Shown: positions 28,106 to 35,977 of the stretch, in pieces | Position numbering within the stretch: the first letter of the stretch is position 1 | Layout of the letters: each line of letters opens with the position of its first letter | Origin: Ignavibacteriales bacterium | Lineage (GTDB): Bacteria > Bacteroidota > Ignavibacteria > Ignavibacteriales > Ignavibacteriaceae | NCBI GenBank assembly: GCA_003141435.1 | Contig: PLLW01000103.1 | Coordinates: forward strand, 32,941-74,778 | DNA: 41,838 nucleotides | Reading direction: 5' to 3' | The notes under the pieces: model-generated | Told to the model about the DNA's origin: nothing | What the model saw: only the letters and a program-made list of their open reading frames with translations | Databases searched by the model: none | Translations under genes and position numbers: made by a program

Positions 28106-29782
28106 TTAATAATTTTTTAATATTGCCCCAGTATTAGCAGAAGAGACCATCCTAGAATAGCGCGCGAGGTATCCGCTTTTTATTTTGGGAACGAAAGCGG
28201 GAAGATTATTTAATCTTTGCGCAATTTCATTTTCATCCAAATCGACATTAATACTTCTGTTTAGAATATCTATTTTAATAATATCTCCATTCCGAAGAGC
28301 GGCGATAGGACCTCGTTCTGCAGCTTCAGGTGAAATATGACCAATGCACGCACCTCTTGTACCCCCCGAAAATCTTCCATCTGTAATGAGGGCTACTTTA
28401 TCTCCAAGCCCCATACCCATTATATTGCTTGTTGGGGAGAGCATTTCCGGCATACCCGGACCTCCTTTTGGACCTTCATACCTGATGACTACAACATCGC
28501 CAGCTTTCACCTCTCCATTTAATATTCCGTCGCTTGCTTCTTCCTGTGAATTAAAAATTATTGCAGGTCCAGAAAAGATTTTCATAGTTTCCTCCACCGA
28601 CCCGGCTTTAACAACAGACCCATCAGGAGCAAGATTTCCAAAGAGAATTGCCAAACCACCAGTTTTAGAAAACGGATTATCTATAGTTTTGATTACGTTT
28701 TTGTCAAGTATAGCTGCACCTGAAATATTTTCTCCAAGAGTTTTTCCCGTTACTGTTGGACGAGATAAATCAAGTACGCCTGTTTTGGAAATTTCATTAA
28801 GTATGGCAGAGATTCCACCAGCTTTATCGACATCTTCCATGTGTACATTCTTTGTAGCCGGGCTAACTTTACAAATGTAGGGAATCTTAGCAGACAGTTC
28901 ATTCAGAATTCTTAAATCGAAATCGATCCCTGCTTCATTAGCAATTGCAAGCGCATGTAGAATAGTATTTGTACTTCCCCCCATTGCCATATCCAAAGCA
29001 AATGCGTTAATAAATGAAGCGCGGTTTAGTATATCGCGTGGTTTAATATCGTTTTTTATGAGATTTAATAATTGCCGGGCAGCATTTTTTGCTAATTCTT
29101 TTCGTTCTGGTGCAATTGCAAGTATAGAACCATTTCCGGGAAGCGCTAAACCTAAAGCTTCCATTAAACAATTCATTGAATTGGCAGTAAACATACCTGA
29201 ACAAGAACCGCAAGTAGGGCATGCAAAATCTTCTAATTCTTTAAGTTTTTTCTCGTTAATAGATCCAGTTTTAAATTTTCCTACGCCTTCAAAAACAGAT
29301 ATCAGATCGATTTTTTCACCATCCGGAGTGCGACCCGATTTCATGGGTCCACCGGAGACAAATATCGTAGGAATATTAACCCTTACAGCACCCATCATCA
29401 TGCCGGGGACAATTTTATCACAATTAGGGATACAGATAACGCCATCAAGCCGATGGGCTTCCACAACAGTTTCGAAACTATCGGCAATCAGTTCACGACT
29501 TGGCAAAGAATATCTCATTCCGAGATGTCCCATTGCAATTCCATCATCAACACCGATGGTATTAAATTCAAAAGGAACGCCACCTGCTTCCCTAATTGCA
29601 TCCTTAATTATTCTACCAAATTCCTGAAGGTGCACATGTCCAGGTATAAGGTCGATATAGGAATTGCAAACGCCAATAAAGGGTTTATTAAAATCATCAT
29701 CGCTTTTAATAACGCCAGTAGCTTTAAGCAAGCTTCGGTGAGGTGCTCTCTCAAATCCTTTTTTAATAAGATCAGAACGCAT
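28106..29782 (-). CDS. ilvD: Dihydroxy-acid dehydratase
   Basis: 558 residues. Dehydrates dihydroxyisovalerate and dihydroxymethylvalerate to the keto acids. Iron-sulfur ligands are expected at the Cys of [11 protein letters not shown] and [18 protein letters not shown]; also seen are [33 protein letters not shown] and the C-terminal [21 protein letters not shown]. It is the first structural gene of the operon. AAGGAG lies just before the ATG, and the promoter, leader ORF and attenuator-like hairpins lie in the 320 bases upstream. Confidence 0.98.
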   Translation of the reverse strand: MRSDLIKKGFERAPHRSLLKATGVIKSDDDFNKPFIGVCNSYIDLIPGHVHLQEFGRIIKDAIREAGGVPFEFNTIGVDDGIAMGHLGMRYSLPSRELIADSFETVVEAHRLDGVICIPNCDKIVPGMMMGAVRVNIPTIFVSGGPMKSGRTPDGEKIDLISVFEGVGKFKTGSINEKKLKELEDFACPTCGSCSGMFTANSMNCLMEALGLALPGNGSILAIAPERKELAKNAARQLLNLIKNDIKPRDILNRASFINAFALDMAMGGSTNTILHALAIANEAGIDFDLRILNELSAKIPYICKVSPATKNVHMEDVDKAGGISAILNEISKTGVLDLSRPTVTGKTLGENISGAAILDKNVIKTIDNPFSKTGGLAILFGNLAPDGSVVKAGSVEETMKIFSGPAIIFNSQEEASDGILNGEVKAGDVVVIRYEGPKGGPGMPEMLSPTSNIMGMGLGDKVALITDGRFSGGTRGACIGHISPEAAERGPIAALRNGDIIKIDILNRSINVDLDENEIAQRLNNLPAFVPKIKSGYLARYSRMVSSANTGAILKNY

Positions 29783-29796
29783 TTAACTCCTTAAAG

Positions 29797-29942
29797 AAAA
29801 AAATTCCTTCAGAAATTCTTAGGGTTTTGGTTAACCCCTAATCTGATCTTTTGTTTATGTTATTTTGATATGATTTGGGGATTAACTTTATTTTTTAGCC
29901 TAGAATGGTAATAGAACCAAACAGGCTAAGAATAATAATCCC
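29797..29942 (-). promoter_or_regulatory. Attenuator-like set of competing hairpins before ilvD
   Basis: Reading along the minus strand: segment 1 GGGATTA (29942-29936, within the leader Ile codons) can pair with segment 2 TAATCCC (29884-29878). Segment 2 (GTTAATCCCC, 29886-29877) can instead pair with segment 3 GGGGTTAAC (29838-29830, one bulge). Segment 3 (TTAGGG, 29841-29836) can pair with segment 4 CCCTAA (29824-29819). A last hairpin AAGAATTTC-TGAA-GGAATTTTT (29820-29799) runs into further T. This 1:2, 2:3, 3:4 topology is that of ribosome-mediated attenuators. Confidence 0.65.
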
Positions 29943-30050
29943 TAGTAGAATAATAGAAGGTAAATTGAAGATAGAAATTGTCATAACACTTCTGTTACCA
30001 GTCATGGGATCATTAGCAGCAGATATTTTATTTTGTGTTATGAAATTCAT
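29895..30050 (-). CDS. Probable ilv-leu leader peptide, rich in Ile and Leu
   Basis: The frame from ATG 30050 gives 51 residues; internal ATGs at 30005 and 29984 would give 36 or 29. The last 28 residues contain nine Ile and six Leu and no Val, with clusters such as SIILLG and GIIILSLFGS. The stop lies nine bases before the first half of the attenuator stem, about 110 bases ahead of ilvD. A short Ile/Leu-rich ORF directly after the operon promoter fits a leader whose translation senses charged tRNA-Ile and tRNA-Leu. No Shine-Dalgarno is obvious, which is common in this group. The alternative is a small membrane protein. Confidence 0.65.
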   Translation of the reverse strand: MNFITQNKISAANDPMTGNRSVMTISIFNLPSIILLGIIILSLFGSITILG

Positions 30051-30071
30051 AAGTATTTAATATTTACAAGC

Positions 30072-30100
30072 AAAATACTTTTTTATTTTTAATATGTCAA
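30072..30100 (-). promoter_or_regulatory. Promoter of the ilv-leu operon
   Basis: On the minus strand TTGACA (30100-30095), a 17-base spacer, then TATTTT followed by G (30077-30072). Transcription would start near 30064, giving about 14 bases before the leader ATG. Confidence 0.65.
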
Positions 30101-30463
30101 GTTATTAATACTTGAATTTTTAACGTTGGTATAATATTCCTTTATTATTGAAGAATTATATGGGGGGCAAAGACTTTTATAATATTGCTGATTTTGTAAC
30201 CAGAAATTAATTACTGCAGACAGAGTTAATCTTTTGCAGTCCCAAATTTTGGGCTGAAAGAGTATTTTTGGACAGACGTGAGTTTAAGGGGTCAGTTTAA
30301 TATTCTCAATTTTGAAAAAGGGGTGAGATACTGAAATTCCCAATATTGAAAATGAATAAAAATAGTGATACTTAGGAAAATGAAGAAAATTGATAAATCT
30401 TGCCGGCATGTAAATTGATATTATAGTTATAATACGTTAAATAATAGAATTTTATAAGGTTCT

Positions 30464-30535
30464 AAATTATTGCCCTAAAATAGTTTGAATTTAGTGTGGA
30501 CAAAACGTGATTTTTGGAGCTACTACTAATAGGGG
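30464..30535 (+). repeat. Non-coding repeat, second full copy
   Basis: Starts AAATTATTGCCC and keeps the order AAAATA, TTT, AATTT, GTGG, CAAAA, TTTT and CTAATAGGGGG seen at 12398-12470, in the same orientation 18 kb away. It is not coding. Confidence 0.6.
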
Positions 30536-30693
30536 GGTACTTTTTTTTAGGGGTGAGTGGTAATTTTTACTTAGGGGAGAATAACCTAAGGTAAATAGGG
30601 GAAGTTGAGGGGAAGAATGACAGAAAAGTCGTGAAGACCGAGGCGAAAGGGGAAAACTTTCCTACCTAATAATTAAAATCCAAAATCCCCAAA

Positions 30694-30737
30694 TCGCTTT
30701 GAAGTCGCTTTAAACTCGCTTTATAGTCGCTCTGTTG
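30694..30737 (+). repeat. Four tandem 11-base units TCGCTTTNNAN
   Basis: Units at 30694, 30705, 30716 and 30727 read TCGCTTTGAAG, TCGCTTTAAAC, TCGCTTTATAG and TCGCTCTGTTG. The period equals about one DNA turn. They lie 82 bases before the DUF6266-like gene and could be protein-binding sites. Confidence 0.7.
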
Positions 30738-30818
30738 ACTAGTTGTTCACTAGGGACGATTAAGGTAATAGTATATTGATTGGATTCTAAATCTATAATC
30801 TTATAAGGAGAATATAAA

Positions 30819-31559
30819 ATGGGAACATTCGAAAATCAAATTCTAGGAGAGGTAAAGGGAAAAGTAGGGAACGTAATAGGAAGGAGGAGGAGAAATAAAT
30901 TTTTCATTTATGCAGCGCCGGCGGAAGTAAAGATCAGCAATTCAGAGGCGGCAATAAAATCGAGAGAGATAATGAAACCCGTAGCTAAATTTGCAAGTGT
31001 GGTAAACTCGATTCCCGAACTGAAATATCTATGGCTGAACTCGAAGATTGTGGCATTTGATGCATTCCATAAAATTGAGAAAGAGAACTTTCCACATTTC
31101 AGACCTGACAGACCCACTGTAAATAATTTTATTACTCCAATTGAATCGATCAAAAATCCTATATCAGAAGGGATGATTTCTGAAAGAGGGATTAAGCTAA
31201 AACTGGATATCGATAAAGAAGTGCTTTCGCAATTTGAAGGAGCAAAGGCAGTAACAGGAGTTGGGGTAATATGTTATTTTAATCCAAGCGAGGGAAAGAT
31301 GGATTATTTTCAACTGAACAGATTAAGAGCTTGTGCAATTGAGGTAAAGAATGAAGGAGGACTTGAAGTTGAGACTGCTTTTAATGAAGAGGGGAGGAGA
31401 AATTATAATTCATATTTGAACAGCATACTTTATTTTACACTTGTATCAATAGATAGTGATGGAGTGCCGGTTAAGTGCACTATTAATTACCGGAGTGAGT
31501 TTGTCCATGAGATTCCGGTGATAAAGGAAAGTTTTCCGTATAGGGATTCATGGGCGTGA
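30819..31559 (+). CDS. DUF6266-like protein
   Basis: 246 residues, no signal peptide. The start MGTFENQILGEVKGKVGNVIG followed by a basic stretch (GRRRRNKFF), the segment with PAEVKISNSEAAIKSREIM and the hydrophobic-aromatic LKYLWLNSKIVAFDAFHK resemble the DUF6266 family of Bacteroidota, whose members begin with a GILG..SGKVGNVVG motif and a PASV.NPRT-like segment. The function of that family is unknown. AAGGAGAATATAAA gives a strong ribosome site before ATG 30819. The gene stands alone at the left of the accessory island, preceded by 11-base tandem repeats. Family assignment is from memory of the N-terminal pattern. Confidence 0.6.
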   Translation: MGTFENQILGEVKGKVGNVIGRRRRNKFFIYAAPAEVKISNSEAAIKSREIMKPVAKFASVVNSIPELKYLWLNSKIVAFDAFHKIEKENFPHFRPDRPTVNNFITPIESIKNPISEGMISERGIKLKLDIDKEVLSQFEGAKAVTGVGVICYFNPSEGKMDYFQLNRLRACAIEVKNEGGLEVETAFNEEGRRNYNSYLNSILYFTLVSIDSDGVPVKCTINYRSEFVHEIPVIKESFPYRDSWA

Positions 31560-32047
31560 GCGGCGGGAATAGAAGCAGGAAAAAGTGGAATAACAGCCGC
31601 CAGTAAACCGGCATATTATTAAATTTTAATATTGATTGTTGATTTGTAATTTATATTTTCTTGAGATTGCATTTTATTTTGCTGAGTTATACTTATAGGA
31701 TTTCCTTTTTGATCAACAGATAAGATTAGCGTAAAACAAGAAGTATGGAACAATTATTTCCTCACTTAATTGTGGAACTGAGGAAATCGAACCTCCGACC
31801 CTCAGCTTGTAAGTAAACGAATGACAAAATAATAAAAATTTCCGTGATTATAACGCATTGCAGAACAATAAGTTATGGCATGCGAGACTTTCAATATTTT
31901 CGCGGAAGTAGAAACGGAATTTGTCACATCGTTTTTAAGATAGTTTTACTTTGATTGGACTCTATCCCCTCTTCCGGTAAAAATAATTGTCGTCAATCGA
32001 CACTGCATTGTTATATACAGATATCCCCAATTCAAGAAGGTTTAATT
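31560..32047. other. Gene-free region containing a tRNA fragment
   Basis: Nearly 490 bases. Apart from the tRNA-Val 3' half at 31770-31813 I see no gene. Confidence 0.4.
31770..31813 (-). pseudogene. 3' half of a tRNA-Val(TAC) gene, broken at the anticodon loop
   Basis: On the minus strand the sequence begins with loop CTTACAA (anticodon TAC), then GCTGA, variable loop GGGTC, T arm GGAGG-TTCGATT with one extra T before CCTC, acceptor strand AGTTCCA and CAA. Upstream of the loop nothing pairs with GCTGA and there is no D arm. It is thus a 3' half starting at the anticodon loop, as left at the far end of an element integrated into a tRNA gene. Confidence 0.7.
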
Positions 32048-32110
32048 ATGGCTAAAGAACAAGGACAAATAAATTTAATGGAAAATTTTTCCCATGAAAC
32101 TGAAGAGTAG
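32048..32110 (+). pseudogene. 20-residue stub, possibly a transposase start
   Basis: ATG 32048 opens MAKEQGQ and INLMENFSHETEE, then a stop. The pattern INLIEF..F.TEE is typical of the beginning of IS1595-type transposases, so this may be a truncated relic. The match is short and weak. Confidence 0.3.
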
Positions 32111-32117
32111 TTCGATT

Positions 32118-33107
32118 TTATTTATTCAGCTTATATTGATCATTATAAAGCCAATTTAATAGCTCATTATATTTAATAATTAAAGCAACACAATCAGTAG
32201 TATCGAATCTGACGACATGGAATATGGAATTATTATATTTAATCATATTATGTTTTATTTTAGCAAGAAATTCTATTTTAATTTCTTTCTTAATAATCTT
32301 AAAGACTGTATTACTAATCCAATCAACAATTTGCAGTTGAAACGAATTTTTCGAATCTTCAAAAACAATTCCCTTGCCAAACATTTCACTTAAATTCAGA
32401 CTATTATTGTTTTCATCCTTATATTTTTTAATAATAGGATGATTTCTAATGCCCCAATCAGGACTAATTTCGATAGGGTTTTTAGAATTATCATTTGTGA
32501 TCCAATTTAACCATTCTCGATTTACCCATTTTTCCATTCTAGTAATTTCTATATCTTGGCGGTCGTAACATACATATAAATCATTCCAGCTCTCATCATA
32601 AACATTTTCAGTAAAATAAGTTAATGAACCTCTCAGTGAGGCATTCAGAGAAAGCATAAGCAATTGTCCTTTTATTATTTGCACATCACTTAAACCACCT
32701 TTGATATTTATATCCTTTATTGCCTTCTGCTGGAATTCATGAAGTGCAAGAGGTTGACTCTTAAACTCTGGATCTAATAATTGTTTTTCATAAAGTTCAA
32801 TTTGTTCCTTTCTGTATTTTCTGATTTGCTGCTCTGAATTGAATTCTGAGTCTGTTAGACCTACAACAATTCTTAGCCAAGAATTATCATTAAGAAAATC
32901 AAAAAGTCTATCACGTGATTTAATTGTCAAAACCTGGCCCTTAGGCTCATTGTTTACAAATTCATCAGGAAGTAAGGACGAAATAAATTTATCATAAAAA
33001 TCATGTAGTCTTTTTTCAAACACATCGGGGTATGATATTCCAACCATAATATGGGGGCCGGGATTTTTTACGTTATAGCTACCGCTCTCATCAAAAAAAT
33101 ACTTCAT
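32118..33107 (-). CDS. DUF3800 domain protein
   Basis: 329 residues, soluble. The N-terminus MKYFFDESGSYN carries the family signature (Y/F-x-DESG), and VCYDRQDIEITRMEKW in the middle supplies a further acidic segment. The family is thought to have an RNase H-like fold and is often found on mobile or defence islands, but no general activity is established. This copy is longer than the commonest members (about 220-260 residues), the extra length lying between about 75 and 150 and at the C-terminus. It starts 54 bases after the DUF2971 gene stop, so the two are likely co-transcribed. Confidence 0.8.
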   Translation of the reverse strand: MKYFFDESGSYNVKNPGPHIMVGISYPDVFEKRLHDFYDKFISSLLPDEFVNNEPKGQVLTIKSRDRLFDFLNDNSWLRIVVGLTDSEFNSEQQIRKYRKEQIELYEKQLLDPEFKSQPLALHEFQQKAIKDINIKGGLSDVQIIKGQLLMLSLNASLRGSLTYFTENVYDESWNDLYVCYDRQDIEITRMEKWVNREWLNWITNDNSKNPIEISPDWGIRNHPIIKKYKDENNNSLNLSEMFGKGIVFEDSKNSFQLQIVDWISNTVFKIIKKEIKIEFLAKIKHNMIKYNNSIFHVVRFDTTDCVALIIKYNELLNWLYNDQYKLNK

Positions 33108-33161
33108 AGTAAGTTATTACTGTCATGATTGATCGTGTTGAACGACCTGCAATATATATAA

Positions 33162-33896
33162 TTAGTAGGAAGGGCGATCATACAAGCTGGAACGCTCAAT
33201 TGGGCAGGTTATCCCGTAGCGTTGCAAAATTTGTTCAACAAGCTTTCCGAACCATTTGGGGGCCATAGGAGATACATGAACAGCCTTAATTAACTCTTCT
33301 GGAATAACATTTATATTAAAATAGGTTGCATTAGAATCAATCTGCGACAAGTTAACATCTTCTTCAGACCAAATAATTACTCTTAATTCTTTCTCATGTG
33401 AGAAACTCATTCTTTTGTAGATGAAAGGAAAAAACAAATTACCAAAGGGAATTAGAGTGCTTTCGTAGTCAATGTACTTGACCAAAGTAGTTCGTGTCAT
33501 TATACTGGTTTTATTTAATGTTTCAAAAAGAGTCGTGTGGTCGGTTCTAATTGCAACTCCTTCGCAACTTTGCAAGTACAACTTCCACATTGCGGCAGAT
33601 TCATGTTCACTAGTATACCAACAGCTAATAAATATTTTTTTTCTCATTTTATCCATACATGCAATTATTTGATCAGCTGCGTTTATTGGAAGTCCACCAT
33701 TCAGCTTTGGGTTTCGTAAAAGTGTTACGCTTGCTTTTGACCATGTCCCCTCATACGGATCTTCAAATTGATCTGCTCGCGTAAAAAATAGTTGTCTGTT
33801 CTCCAAAAGGCTTAATAGTTTAGTAAAGTCCATATACTTCCAAAGTGTACAATTACCACTAGGAGGTGAAAAACTGTCATGATTGTTGTTTATCAT
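33162..33896 (-). CDS. DUF2971 domain protein
   Basis: 244 residues, soluble. The start LWKYMDFTKLLSLLENRQLFFTRADQFEDPYEG is the typical family opening, followed by KKIFISCWYTSEHESAAMWKLYL, CEGVAIRTDHTTL and SFSHEKELRVIIWSEED. Members occur on bacterial accessory islands; their function is unknown. It forms a two-gene unit with the DUF3800 gene downstream. Two small membrane protein genes lie upstream on the same strand after a 176-base gap. Confidence 0.85.
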   Translation of the reverse strand: MINNNHDSFSPPSGNCTLWKYMDFTKLLSLLENRQLFFTRADQFEDPYEGTWSKASVTLLRNPKLNGGLPINAADQIIACMDKMRKKIFISCWYTSEHESAAMWKLYLQSCEGVAIRTDHTTLFETLNKTSIMTRTTLVKYIDYESTLIPFGNLFFPFIYKRMSFSHEKELRVIIWSEEDVNLSQIDSNATYFNINVIPEELIKAVHVSPMAPKWFGKLVEQILQRYGITCPIERSSLYDRPSY

Positions 33897-34072
33897 AATT
33901 CAGATCCTCATAATCATATAAATGTCAATATAATTTTCTGCTGAACGAATATTCATGTTATTATCTCCCGCAATAGTTAAACCTCAAACTAAGTTATTCA
34001 ATAGAGGAATAATTGACGTCAATAGGTAATTCCAGATGTCGATAATCAGGAACATTTTTAAAGGAATGAGTT

Positions 34073-34507
34073 CTACTTACATAGCCATAAAACTACAAAC
34101 CAACCAACGACGATACCCCCAAGAGAACCAAATAATTGACGATAAGATTGTTTGTTTCTAACATGAAGGATTATCTCCCAAACTACTATAATAAAAAAAA
34201 CTGCCACGCCTGGAGATAATGAAAATAAATAGAAAATAAACCAAGCGGTAAGCACATTCCCAAACCCACTAAATATATCATAAAAAATATGTGCAATACG
34301 GTCTCTTATATCCATCTTAATGCCCCCCCGAAACGACCATTGTGTTCCACTAGCTATACCTTGGTTGCTATCGATAATATTCTTTTTCCCACCGCGAGAT
34401 ATTCCTATAATCAGAGAACTTGGAAAAGAAAAAATCATTGCAAATAAATTCCCAATAAAATATGGAATACCAATTACAACTAATGCATAAGCGATAATAC
34501 TTTTCAT
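34073..34507 (-). CDS. Small membrane protein, unknown
   Basis: 144 residues from ATG 34507; a TTG at 34519 is the outer alternative. Helices at about 4-35 (IIAYALVVIGIPYFIGNLFAMIFSF), 75-110 and 120-143. A hydrophilic middle contains ISRGGKKN and SFRGGIKMDIRDRIAHIFYDIF. No family is recognised. It lies between another small membrane protein gene (69 to 80 bases upstream) and the DUF2971 gene. Confidence 0.6.
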   Translation of the reverse strand: MKSIIAYALVVIGIPYFIGNLFAMIFSFPSSLIIGISRGGKKNIIDSNQGIASGTQWSFRGGIKMDIRDRIAHIFYDIFSGFGNVLTAWFIFYLFSLSPGVAVFFIIVVWEIILHVRNKQSYRQLFGSLGGIVVGWFVVLWLCK

Positions 34508-34587
34508 TTTACTTACCAAATTATTAAAAAGGTTAAGACCTTACTTCAGCCAACAAGGAATAATTAGAAAGTTGGTGACGACAATTA

Positions 34588-35034
34588 TCAATTGCGAAGA
34601 CCGACATATGTAGCCTTTGGTAATTTTACAAAAGATTCAGCCATTTTATATATAATCAATGAGTATAATATATTTAGAAAAATAAATGAGTAATAATTAT
34701 CTCCTATAAAACAATTTATCCATATTCCGGCCATTGAAATGGCACCGATCGAGTAAGCAATGATACGTGTTGTGCGATAACGAATTAAATAGAATTTCAG
34801 CGGATTTGAAATATCATACTGGTTAGGGAAAATCTTTAATATAATCAAATCAAATAATTGGGAAATAATGAAACCGACAAAGATTATAGCGATACTTAAT
34901 AATAAAAACGTTAACCACTTTGAGTTAAAAAATATTTGAATAATAAATGCATTTGATAATGATATTATAAATCCGAGCACTAGATTGAATATGAGGATAA
35001 GAAAGAATATTTTTATTAAATAAGCTATTTTCAT
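34588..35034 (-). CDS. Small membrane protein, unknown
   Basis: 148 residues with four predicted helices (about 5-28, 38-62, 90-108, 113-132). AGAGGTACAATT before ATG 35034 supports this start over one at 35055. No family is recognised. It is the first gene of the minus-strand run that leads to the DUF2971-DUF3800 pair. Confidence 0.6.
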   Translation of the reverse strand: MKIAYLIKIFFLILIFNLVLGFIISLSNAFIIQIFFNSKWLTFLLLSIAIIFVGFIISQLFDLIILKIFPNQYDISNPLKFYLIRYRTTRIIAYSIGAISMAGIWINCFIGDNYYSFIFLNILYSLIIYKMAESFVKLPKATYVGLRN

Positions 35035-35139
35035 AATTGTACCTCTTTTTAACAAAAAACTGATATAATTAGTTCGTTTCTGACCTTTTGCTATTTTTAC
35101 TGTTTTTTCAATCCGAACTTCTTGTTCATAAGGATTTTT

Positions 35140-35280
35140 TTATTTTTCAGACACAACATTATAAGGTTGAGTGGTGAAATAGCCTTGAAATCCATAATGA
35201 ATTCTTGATTTTCTTTTAAAAGGTTCTATAAAGTCCTGAATTGGCTTAATTTCTGAGTAGTTATTTTTTTCCATTTCCAT
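35140..35280 (-). pseudogene. N-terminal remnant of a DNA methyltransferase
   Basis: 46 residues ending in a stop. After MEMEKNNYSEIKPIQDF come RKSRIHYGFQGYFTTQPYNV and VSEK. DNA (adenine-N6/cytosine-N4) methyltransferases of the type found with restriction systems often begin with RHYGVHPYFT.Q.WNVV.EYI ahead of the DPFGGSG motif, which this segment resembles. The catalytic part is missing. Confidence 0.5.
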
Positions 35281-35496
35281 AAAGTAATATAGACATAATA
35301 GAAATTATTGATGAGGTTAATAATAATAAATTTAGAAAGAATTAAATGTATTATCCACTGTTAATTAAAAATCTATAGAACAGAATATTCCTATTATAAC
35401 TTCAAAACTAAATTCAATTATTTGAAGGACTCTCCATGATTAATATCATCTTATATTGATACACCCGGATATCTTTTCCCTAACCATTTTTTCATT

Positions 35497-35595
35497 TTAA
35501 CGTGTTCTCACATGGATATTGTTTTCCATTTGATCAATATTGTCATTAAAAATATATCTAATTCTTTCAAGGTTGCTTGGATTGCCGACATCCAT
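35497..35595 (-). pseudogene. Fragment of a second threonine synthase gene
   Basis: The minus strand encodes MDVGNPSNLERIRYIFNDN and IDQMENNIH. This matches MDVGNPSNLERIRFMFDDN and TAQMKNNIH inside the intact thrC about 0.9 kb away (around 36430-36517). Stops lie on both sides. DNA similarity is high but not complete, so it is an old partial duplication or the relic of a different thrC. Confidence 0.75.
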
Positions 35596-35633
35596 TATTT
35601 AAATAAATGTCAACTATTGTTAACAAATTGTAT

Positions 35634-35650
35634 TATATTTGTAAAATATA
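35634..35650 (+). promoter_or_regulatory. Promoter box and operator-like palindrome of the hipB-like gene
   Basis: TATATTTG (35634-35641) fits the TANNTTTG box and is half of a perfect inverted repeat TATATTT-GTA-AAATATA (35634-35650), 27 bases before the start codon. Autoregulatory antitoxins commonly bind such sites. Confidence 0.5.
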
Positions 35651-35677
35651 GTTTACGTTATAAAGAAAAGGAAGTAT

Positions 35678-35974
35678 ATGATATTGCCTAAAATGAAACG
35701 TATTCTTGAAAACCTGGGTGAGAATATAAAACTTGCCAGGCTAAGAAGAAGATTAAGTACACAGCAAGTTTCTGAAAGAGCCGATATAAGCCGCCCTACT
35801 CTCTCTGCAATAGAAAAAGGCAAACCAACCGTAAGTATAGGATTATACGTACAAGTTCTATTCGTTCTGGGTCTTGCAGAAGACTTTTTAAAAGTGGCAA
35901 ATGATGATGAATTAGGGCGTAAACTTCAAGACGCAAGATTAATGGTAAAAGAAAGAGCTCCTAAAAGAAAATAA
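35678..35974 (+). CDS. HipB-like antitoxin, XRE-family helix-turn-helix
   Basis: 98 residues. Helix-turn-helix about 18-70 (LGENIKLARLRRRLSTQQVSERADISRPTLSAIEKG), then the typical ending of HipB-like proteins paired with HipA kinases: SIGLYVQVLFVLGLAEDFLK, LGRKLQDARL and KERAPKRK. AAAGGAAG precedes the ATG. It would bind its own promoter and neutralise HipA. The hipA gene that should follow is destroyed (35978-36099), leaving this as an orphan regulator. Confidence 0.85.
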   Translation: MILPKMKRILENLGENIKLARLRRRLSTQQVSERADISRPTLSAIEKGKPTVSIGLYVQVLFVLGLAEDFLKVANDDELGRKLQDARLMVKERAPKRK

Positions 35975-35977
35975 AAT

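Larger units (their letters stand above)
30101..30818. other. Gene-free region with repeats and palindromes
   Basis: About 700 bases between the ilv promoter and the DUF6266-like gene. It holds a palindrome CCCAAATTTTGGG (30241-30253), similar AT-rich words near 30300-30350 (CTCAATTTTGAAAA, CCCAATATTGAAAA), a copy of the non-coding repeat, a four-unit 11-base tandem repeat and an inverted repeat CTAGT-TGTTC-ACTAG (30739-30753). No coding sequence is evident. Confidence 0.5.

Noticed and set aside
28344-29627. Long open frames antisense to ilvD (28344-28880, 29058-29627)
   Set aside because: Shadows produced by the codon pattern of a strongly conserved gene; no independent signals.
29783-30064. 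T-box riboswitch before ilvD
   Set aside because: I see neither the conserved T-box sequence nor the stem I layout; the leader ORF explains the region better.
30694-30737. CRISPR array
   Set aside because: Units are only 11 bases, with no spacers and no cas genes; no CRISPR-like pattern was seen anywhere in the window.
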